The position numbers and the translations under genes are program-made. DNA of 64,000 nt from Limnanthes douglasii subsp. nivea. Its lineage: Eukaryota; Streptophyta; Magnoliopsida; Brassicales; Limnanthaceae. The stretch covers positions 195,695,273 through 195,759,272 of the forward strand of contig JAUPFV010000002.1 in the NCBI GenBank assembly GCA_036936605.1, in the 5' to 3' direction. The notes below the pieces were generated by a model, which was given only the letters and a program-made list of their open reading frames with translations, was not told the origin of the DNA and searched no databases. This document shows, in pieces, positions 56,277-64,000 of the stretch (position 1 is the first letter of the stretch; each line of letters opens with the position of its first letter).

Positions 56277-58560
56277 GATGACTTCTCTCATTTTGGATAC
56301 TTCTAACTCCGTCATACAAATTCAGAGGTACTGGAAAAGTTTAAAAATTATAGGATTAAAATTGAAAAATAATTAAGTAAAAGCACTAAGAACGTTATAT
56401 GTGAACGTGGTAGTGAATACTATGATAGACATGATGGGTCGGGCGAACAATATCAACGGTTATTTGAAATATACCCAAAAGAGTGTGGCATACTCCCTCA
56501 ATATATAATACCAGGTTCACTTTACATGGATGGTACGTATGACAGACAAAACCGTACACTAAAATACATAGTCAGAAGTATGATACGTAACTTAACTCTA
56601 CCGTTATATCTATAGGTGGAAGTCATCAAATGTGCCGCATACATACATACTCAATAGAGTATCCACTAAGGAAACCGTAAAAAATTTATATAAGATTTGA
56701 AATGGGCCCATGTGAAGTTTAAAACGTTTGCATATATGGGGGTGTCCAACTAAGTCAAGGGCAAACAAACCTCAGAAAAATAAAGTGAACCTAAATATAA
56801 TTAACTACTTTTTCATTGGTAATTCCAAATATTCAAAGGGATTTAATTTTTATTGTCCTCATATTGGTAAATTTTTAAGACATGAATGATAAAGTTTTTT
56901 AAGGATGTTGCATTTGGGGAGGAAGAATTAAGGAACACATGTTTATTTTGAGGAAGAATCTGTAGAAATTCATGAAGGTTCTAATGAAGATACTCATGTA
57001 TAAAAAAAATTAGCCTTTAATGCCAATCACTTGGGCTCCGTTAGAAAATGATTATACTCAGTACAACATTAATGTTCCACTTAAGTGTTTTGATCACGAC
57101 ACAAAAATGGTCAATTTAAATTAAGATGACACTCAAAGTAATGTTCCACAAGAAGATTAAAATAACATTTTTTATAAAGATCAAACCCAAATTCATTAAG
57201 AAGCGCAATGAGAAGAAATAATGCTCTTAAATAGGCCTATGAGAGAAAACAAGAATGTTATACCTTCTGATTATATAGTATATCTTCAGGAACATGAAAA
57301 TTCATATGCTAGAACTATATATGATCCCTCATCCTACAAACAAGCAATGGAAAACTATAACTCTCACATGTGGATTGATGCTATAAAGTAAGAGTATAAA
57401 TTGATGCAAGATAATGCGGTACATGAACTTGTATTATTACCTGAAGGGAAAAAATAATTAGTTATAAGTGTGTTTACAAAACTAAACACAATTATCTACG
57501 TAATATTAAAAGACATAAAACACACATTGTAGCGAAAGTTTATCCCCAACGTGAATGGATTAATTATAAAGAAAAGTTCTCTCTGATATTGATAAAAGAT
57601 ATTTTATAACAATTTTAGCATTAGTTGCGAACTTTGAACTTGAGCTTCATCAAATGGACATAAAGACTACGTTTCTCAAAGATAATATTGATGAAATGAT
57701 CTATATAGCGCAACTGGAATAATTTTAAAATAGGTAACTCAAAGAATTGGTATGCAGGCTTAAGAAAATCATATATGGGATTAAACATGCTTCTCACGAG
57801 TGGTACCGTAAATTCTTTGAGGTAATAACTCTTTTAGCTTTGAGGTCAACTTAGTTTAGGAGTGTGTGTATCATGAATACATTATGATTTATTTTATATT
57901 TATGGTATTATATATCGATGACATACTACTTACCTTGAACAATAAGAAATTGTTAGACATTATAAAGAAATTTATATCAGAAAAATTCGATATGAAAGAT
58001 ATTGGTGATGTAGGTTTTGTGTTAGAAAACCAAATACATTTGGATTGCTCATGTGGTATTCTTGGATTATCATAAAATATATATATAGAAAAGTGTGTTA
58101 CAACGTTATGGATTGGAAAACTACAGACCCTTGAGTAATCATTAGTTTTCAAGGAACAAAATAGCACATGATGACACATAGGAAGTCAGAAAGGCTGTAG
58201 ATCATTGGGTATTCTGAATCAGATGTTGGTGGATGCATGCACACACTGAAAATACCTTTGAGAAATATATTCCTATTAGTTGGGGGTACAATATCCCGAA
58301 AAAGTGTGAAACAAACACTTATCGCATCGTCTACTATGGCGGTAGAATTTGTTGCATGTTTTGAGGTATCAAACCAGTCATTGTGACCCAAGTAATTGAT
58401 TGATAAAGATAATGTGATTATTGTTGCATCCTATTATTCATCTTACAAGAAATACGCCTTTAGTCATTTATCGTTCATCGATCATGTACGGGGTTGTACC
58501 CTTCACCTATTGAGAACGGATTTAGGTGTCTCATTAAAGTTAAATATATTATTGAGTCGC
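56277..58560 (+). pseudogene. Copia-2 integrase end, RT and RNase H
   Basis: Integrase resumes at DDFSHFGY (56277). CERGSEYYDRHDGSGE follows, where the family has SDRGGEYyg. Then AAYILNRVSTKETVKN and LHIWGCPTKSRANKPQKNKV give the integrase end. RT: YKQAMENYNSHMWIDAIK near 57340, LIIKKSSL, and VLYIDDILLTLNNKKLLDII at 57908-57967 (YIDD box) running to DCSCGILGLS. RNase H: SESDVGGCM near 58215, then VKQTLIASSTMAVEFVACFE at about 58300-58360, the conserved SSTMAAEFvAC block. About fifteen stops and several frameshifts. Confidence 0.9.
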
Positions 58561-58583
58561 ATATGATGAACCAAGTGGGAGGT
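58561..58583 (+). promoter_or_regulatory. Copia-2 polypurine tract
   Basis: AAGTGGGAGG immediately before the TGTTGGAATA start of the 3' LTR, the usual copia arrangement. Confidence 0.8.
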
Positions 58584-59188
58584 TGTTGGAATAATTATTG
58601 ATCAATTATTTAAATATATTTTTTGGCTAATGTCATAAAGTAGTCAAATTAATAAATAATTAGTTTAATTATATTATATATAATTAAATAAAAATTAGAA
58701 TATAAAATTGTCATAAAGTAATCCGATTAATTATATTATATATAATTAAATAGAAATTGGACTATAGATGAAAATGTGTTATGAATGTATAAGTTGGTTA
58801 CCAAGTTGAATTTGGGTGATTTGAAGGATTAAACCTAAATTTTAACATTTAAAGCTTCAATTAATAATTTAGGGACTAAATAGATATATAAATGGGCTAA
58901 AGTAATGTGATTAATACAACTAGAATTTCTAATTATATTTCATATATAAATAAGACTAAGATTAAGATATTCATTTAATTTAAATCTGTAAGATTAGTCA
59001 CCGATTTGCTGTATTGGAAGACTCACAACCATCGTACACCTAAAGAAGTTTAAAAGATCAATCAATCACAATAAATGGATTGCAGGTAAACCCGTAAGTT
59101 TTATATAGTACTTATTCATGAAATTTGATGGTTCATTATTCCGTATATATGATAAACTATATTATGAGATTCAATATTAGTTATATCA
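58584..59188 (+). repeat. Copia-2 3' LTR
   Basis: Starts TGTTGGAATAATTATTG and ends TTATATCA. Partner of 43043-43633, with a 60-bp internal duplication of its own (two copies of AATTATATTATATATAATTA, at about 58660 and 58730). Confidence 0.9.
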
Positions 59189-59454
59189 ATCATGTGTCAC
59201 CATGAACACTATTATTGTTTTAGCATTTTTTGTCCTTTTAAAATTTTATCTAATTACGTCCTTTCCTTACAAGTGTCAACTCAACTTCTAGCTCGGATGA
59301 CACGTAAGCTCACTAAAATTTTAAAATTTTAGTTTTAACCATTTATCTTATTAACTAAACAACTAACCTAATGGAATTAAACTTAGATGAACTTAATTCT
59401 CTATATTATACGAATTAAAATTTAAGCCCAACAACCCAATTTAATATAAACACT
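59189..59454. other. Short non-coding spacer
   Basis: AT-rich. Nothing recognised; may include the flanking target site of Copia-2, which I could not match on the left. Confidence 0.4.
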
Positions 59455-61060
59455 TGTTCGTCATATTATACTTAATCATTCTAGAACTGCGACCCATTGT
59501 CAGATTTTAGGACCCTAAGGGCTTGTACTTGTAGTAGAAGTTAATTTTGAAAAATTATACCACATATTGGACTCGAATCTTCACTTAGGGTTTGGCCTTC
59601 ACCTATTTTAAAAAGTAGTCGATTGTGACTATGAGGAACTATCATCACCCTGGTGCTTTTGGTATGTGCCCCACAATGTTCGACCCCATGTGTCTAAGGG
59701 AACAACCTCAAAGATCGACTTCATTAGTACAGCTGGAGGTATGAATTGTATTTGCAAATCGATAATACTTTCATAGTATCGCACGAGTGTCATTGAGTAC
59801 CTGTAGATCGTAGGCCAATAATAGCCCATTTTCCGTCATAGAGTTGTTTACGTATAAAGGTGGATTCATCTGAGCCTGAACATCGCAATAGGGATCGTGA
59901 GAGACCTAAGCGGTAGATAACGTTATTATGTAGAGTGTAGTGAGCATATCTTATTTTGACACTTCTAGTTTCGGCTTTGTGACTGATATCATCCTTTTTA
60001 TGAGGTAGTCTCATATTAGGTTCACCAATCATGTGGATTTTCAATAGCCATAGCCTCAGAGGCTGTTTCGAAGGGCTTGGCCCTTTTCGGTTTCTAGATG
60101 GCTGGGGAGTCTTGGGTAATAACACACTATTCATAATTAGTGCTCCCTGTAGAAACCAATACATCAACCACTTATCATACTTGTTCGTACTATACTTATT
60201 TGAATTTGGAGGCTTTGGCCCAAAGTAATGATACATAGAGGATGAGTGTGTCTTTTTTGGATTTGGTTTACCCCAAATCATGATTGACCACGAGTTCAGA
60301 GTCAGTGAGAAGCTTACACATCGCGCCTTACAGATTCGAGAAATTTGTGGCCATATTATTTATGCTTTGTACTTGGCCTCATTATTCAAGGAGTGAAATC
60401 CAAACGGATGGATTGGTGAAGAGAGTCTTCCCTAGAAGTAATAAGCTATATACCAATTCCATACCTTACCTATTTGAGTTCTTGTTCGTACAGACTGTCC
60501 ACAATGGTCCGAGATTTAAGTCCAAAGGGGTAAGTCATTCGATTTAGAACTCGGTGAGTAAATATGCTAGAGGTTGGGCTTTATTAGTTGTTAAGTGGTC
60601 AAAATTTATGTATATATCTCCTAGTTCTATAAAGTACTACATTAGTCTCCTAAGACATTGAGATTTTGGAGAACGTTTCTCAACGGGAAATATATTCGAA
60701 CCATAATGGTGTCGTTGTGGAAGTACGACCTTATTTCTTTACCTATCATTCCTAAAGCTATGACGAGATTTTCCAGTTTTAGATACAAAGTCAATGCAGC
60801 AAGAAGAGATTCCCTGACCTATTAGATAGCTCGACGGGTTGTTGCTTCATCATTGACTATAGTTACACTTATAATGTTTTCATATAAAGCGAGGTACATG
60901 GAGAGAATGTAACATAGAATTTCGTCGTGCAAGAACTTTAGAGAAATGAACATTCTTTTTTATGTTCCACAATTCCTCGTCACATTCAGGTATCTAGATG
61001 GTCCATTTTCGGAATAAAAAATGAATCATTCGGAGATGGTCGGTTGCGGCCGATCACACC
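59455..61060 (-). mobile_element. Ty3/gypsy fragment (Gypsy-3): RNase H, aRNH and integrase
   Basis: No LTRs seen. In minus-strand order: RNase H (61040-60600) with NEECDEELWNIKKNV-like lead, ALTLYLKLENLVIALGMIGK and RSYFHNDTIMVRIYFPLRNV; an aRNH trace LLTDSELVVNHDLG near 60310-60270; then 60281-59790 with an integrase lead-in NNVIYRLGLSRSLLRCSGSD and ESTFIRKQLYDGKWA; the start of the finger region GYYWPTIYRYSM at 59829; then VTIDYFLK and VLKSDNGSQF near 59610 and 59500. The fragment is truncated on both sides. The presence of an aRNH trace suggests the Tat lineage again. Confidence 0.78.
59790..60281 (-). pseudogene. Gypsy-3 pol open stretch (aRNH tail to pre-integrase)
   Basis: The longest uninterrupted piece of Gypsy-3, 163 codons. 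The first part (HSSSMYHYFGPKPPNSNKYS) corresponds to the end of aRNH. The middle is Pro/Lys-rich linker. The end (YTLHNNVIYRLGLSRSLLRC) is the pre-integrase phrase F.l..g.LYrr....pllrCl. No catalytic residue lies within it. Confidence 0.7.
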
Positions 61061-61269
61061 TAATTCTTATCATTTTTTATCAACCCCTTAATATATATTT
61101 ATCTCGTTATTATAAAAATATATCATATATATATATATATTATAACCTTCTCAAATTAGACTTGTAACAGGATATCTAAATATTCTAAATTTATTTGGTA
61201 AAACGTTCTAATTTAATATTTTTTATAATTTTAATATTAAATAACAATATATTCATTTTTAAATACCTA
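61061..61269. other. AT-rich junction with (TA)n tract
   Basis: Between Gypsy-3 and the right-hand LINE; TA run at about 61126-61141. No coding signal. Confidence 0.5.
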
Positions 61270-64000
61270 TTGATATTTTACTTTACATTTTAGCGTGGCA
61301 TCGTAATACCAAAAAAAACAAACCTCTTCATTCTCTCCTCTTTGATGATTCCTAACAGCTACTTTCCAACCTTCTTGCTCTTCTATGGCACTCCCATAGG
61401 ATGTAGTCAGCCTTTGAGTTGTTTGATGGTTCCTTAAACAATCATCCCCAAGGTGATTGTTTGCTTGGAGGAACCAAATGGAGATTCGTAACATGGGATT
61501 ACTTGGTCTGCCTCTAATGACTCTAGTGCTCACAAAGTTTTTCCGTTCGTAGCCTTTGTTCAACCTCTTCAGATGGTTGAGACAAAATCGAGAGTTGAAG
61601 CTATTTTCATCTTCATTCAATCTGGGTACTAGGTTTCTTTTATCCTTCTCCAATCATTTGTGGTCTACTCCTATACCTCTCCTCTAATGAATTCCAAAGT
61701 GAAGCTCACACTGTTTATTCCTCTCCTTCAACCTCTTTTGGCTTGCTTAATCTTCAAATCCCTTTCCTTTTTTCCCAAAGTCCTTTACTATATCCATTAT
61801 TCTAAAAAATCCTCAACCGTTAGTCTCCCTCATTCTAAAACATTATCAACCTTTAGTCTTCATCCTAGCATTTTCTTCTCTTCCCTTCCTGGTCTGTTCT
61901 ATATTTCCCCAATAGGCCAATTCTCTAAACCTATTACCTTTTGCTTTGCAGATGGTTACAGCATTGTTAATTCAGCTAGGGTCACTTACCCTAACTTAGT
62001 TACCTCATCCAAGTTCTTTCCCAACCAGGTCTTACCCAACGGTAACTTATTCAACGGGATTCCAACTTTTTTCCAGCTAAACCCTAGGCCTCTTTTCCCC
62101 TTCCTATTTAGGGTAACCTGCAAATCCTCTTTACACTATCTTCAACCTCCCCCCTCTCTTTCATTCCTCTTCAAGCTAATGTCCTATTCCCCTTCATTAA
62201 AGCATTACCTAACCTCCCCCGGTCTGTCAACCTTTACCCCTTTCATCACCCTTTCTCTGAGCTCTATGTCGCCTCTGGGGCAAATGTGTTTTACCAGGTA
62301 TAGAAATTCTGACAAATCTTCTTTGTTAGATCCTACTAGCCTATTGTACTCTTCTCTCTCTGTGTTGACCATATTTTCACTACCCGATAACTCTTCCATT
62401 CTCTCCTATTTAAATCCTAAGCCATTTCTCTGTTATCTCCAAAACTTTCTCTCAAGCTCTAACAAATTTAAAATTAAATCCTCTATAAGAGCTTACCTGT
62501 TGCTGTCTTCCATGGTGTCTCCTGGTTCTCTCAGACCTGCTCAACCAATGGGGAAGCGTGGCAGGTTCTCTCATATACGAACTGATGCTTTTTCATCTTA
62601 CTTGGCTTTGTTTCCCTCTTCTTCTATTCACCGTCTGGTTGGTGATGCCTAGGCCTCTCTATCGCCGGTTTTTATCCCCCATCCTAGTCCCTAGCTAACC
62701 TCCTCCGAGTCTTCAGGTCACCACCAAATTTCATCGCTTCACGAAGACATCCTCAAGCACACCCTTGCTCTGGCCAGACAGCATATGGAGTCTGGCCAGG
62801 GTTCGATTATGTTCCAAAATATCCCTTCACCTGACTTGAAAACTTATTTCCAGGCGCCGGTCCACTTTATCCCTGTACTTTCCAAGCTGGATTTCTCGAC
62901 TGCTAATAATCTCTCCTTTCCCCCTCCTCCGGTGGTGATTCCCGGTGGTGAATAGCTATGTGCTCTCTCAAAAACCTTCTACGAAAAAATTGTTGCTTCC
63001 ATTCATGCTCCTCCTGTGAATTTGAAGACTTTGTCTGCGTCTGGCGAATTAGACCAGAGCCTTGTTATGGATTTCTCTGGTTATTCGACCCTTCCCGTTC
63101 CCTTGCCCTCGATTATCCATAGCTCTCCCACCCATTCATATCCTTCTGGTTGCAATATCGTCTACCTAGAACCCCATCGAGTCGGATTTGCTTCACCTTC
63201 CTTTGGTAACTTCTCTTCGGTTTCTGGCAATTCGAACCTAGGGTTTTCTTCTGAGCATGAAGAATCTCTTCAGAGAACTGATCCCCTCTTATCGTGGAAT
63301 AAGTCGTCTCCCTCTGAGATTAATCGTTCTGAGAATCGGTCTTCTACTCAAGGTACTCCGGTTATCTCTTCATGACAGAATTGCGGTAGATTCATCAGTG
63401 GTTTGCTGAGTGAAAACGTAAAGACTTTTCTTTCTGGTCTGGGTAATATGCGTAATTCAAACCCATATGTCTTATCTCTGGGTGTTGGGCAATCGGGTCA
63501 GCATACTAGATTGATGGGTCGGGCCTCTTCTTTTATTGGTCAGACCAAAGTGGTCTCTATTGTTGGACCCATGAAAAATAATGGAAAGGGCCTTCTTGGA
63601 GCGGGCTCAATCTATAAGCCTTATTCCTTGATAAGGAACTTTGGCAATGCTGGGAAAGGCCCAAAGGGAAGAAAATATTTAAATAAACTGGCCCAAGCTA
63701 ACAAAGCTCCTTCAAAGGATCCTATCATTCATGCTAGTCCTTTGGGTAAATCCAATTCAAAATCTAGACCGGATTTAATTTCTCCCTCTTCGTATGCTAG
63801 TGTGGTAGGGGGCCATCTTGACAATCGTTCTCCATTGGTCATTGGTCTTAACCCAATGGAGCATGACTAGAACAAGATTTCATCTTGAATGAGTCGGCTA
63901 TGGGATCCCCGGACTTATGGAAGGCTTGTTTGTCGGGTTACTTCCTTACTCAACCCAACAATTTTACCCTTCTTAAAGCAAATGTGAAATCTTTATGGAG
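61270..64000 (+). mobile_element. L1-type LINE, 5' portion (LINE-D), sister of LINE-A
   Basis: Leader (61270-62511) and ORF1 (from 62512) of the same LINE family as 1-3110, in the opposite direction. Leader similarity is patchy (for example CCTCTAATG near 61515 and its surroundings). ORF1 similarity is clear throughout. ORF2 would lie beyond the window. Long open frames in the leader (61660-62511 plus, 61653-61267 minus) have leader-like composition and are not claimed as genes. Confidence 0.8.
62512..64000 (+). pseudogene. LINE ORF1 protein with DUF4283 start (broken, partial)
   Basis: The ATG at 62512 (MVSPGSLRPAQPMGKRGRFS) matches the start of ORF1 in LINE-A. The frame stays in phase to 63870 with stops at 62650, 62692, 62953, 63373 and 63868. 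Conserved blocks: LKHTLALARQHMESGQGSIM at 62751-62810, MKNNGKGLLGAGSIYKPYSL, RNFGNAGKGPKGRKYLNKLA, then SYASVVGGHLDNRSPLVIGL. After 63868 the frame shifts and continues ESAMGSPDLWKACLSGYFLT into the DUF4283 domain at the window edge. Presumed role: RNA-binding protein of the LINE particle. Five stops and a frameshift disable it. Confidence 0.85.

Larger units (their letters stand above)
43043..59188 (+). mobile_element. Ty1/copia retrotransposon (Copia-2), split by Gypsy-2
   Basis: LTRs at 43043-43633 and 58584-59188 match along their length. The internal part is in two pieces: leader, gag and start of integrase (43634-46447), then the rest of integrase, RT and RNase H (56277-58560). The break lies inside integrase, between LELIYV (ending 46447) and DDFSHFGY (from 56277). 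In intact relatives these motifs are only about 25 codons apart. Between them sits Gypsy-2. All frames are broken. Confidence 0.92.

Noticed and set aside
61267..61653. Minus-strand open frame of 128 codons in the LINE-D leader
   Set aside because: No recognisable domain and only faint similarity to the antisense frame in LINE-A. An antisense leader protein cannot be supported.
61660..62511. Open frame of 284 codons upstream of the LINE-D ORF1 start, looking like a hydrophobic protein
   Set aside because: Composition (Leu/Ser/Phe/Pro) is that of a pyrimidine-rich LINE leader. The equivalent frame in LINE-A is not conserved in sequence. The homologous protein begins at 62512.

Overview
This window looks like gene-poor, AT-rich intergenic DNA of a flowering plant. 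It holds Tat-lineage Ty3/gypsy elements with a second RNase H, Ty1/copia elements, L1-type LINEs with DUF4283 ORF1 proteins, a MULE transposase with an OTU domain, a plant mobile domain (PMD) relic and a hAT element. I see no intact host gene, tRNA or rRNA. Almost every long reading frame is part of a transposable element, and almost all are broken by stops or frameshifts. The species cannot be named from this sequence.

Layout. 1-3110: 5' part of an L1 LINE on the minus strand, ORF2 lying outside the window. 4460-5230: PMD pseudogene (+). 7290-10000: MULE transposase and OTU-domain pseudogene (-), convergent with the PMD relic. 10770-16342: old copia element (-) with divergent LTRs, split by a compact, younger gypsy derivative (13231-14932) with three LTRs and a perfect GAATG target duplication. 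16343-19900: non-coding. 19900-23300: LINE (-) with DUF4283, endonuclease and reverse transcriptase (RT) remnants. 24205-26175: a second LINE fragment (+). 26863-31050: non-autonomous hAT-type element with 8-bp target duplications, carrying a minisatellite, a palindromic pair of snRNA-type promoters, a GC-rich hairpin and an AT-rich tandem array. 31384-32550: short non-LTR element with a poly(A) tail and a ~20-bp target duplication. 32580-42902: Tat-type gypsy element (-) with both LTRs and an antisense extra ORF. 43043-59188: copia element (+) split by a second Tat-type gypsy element (about 46450-56250, +), which also carries an antisense extra ORF. 59455-61060: third gypsy fragment (-). 61270-64000: a LINE related to the one at the left edge, pointing the opposite way.

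History. The nesting gives a relative order: copia elements first, gypsy insertions into them later. The three-LTR element is the youngest by sequence, because its LTRs are nearly identical and its gag frame is open. The points most worth a second look are the mirror-image USE/TATA promoter pair inside the hAT element, the PMD plus MULE-OTU pair, the antisense ORF of the same domain order in both Tat elements, and an apparent inversion of a hairpin loop between LTR copies.
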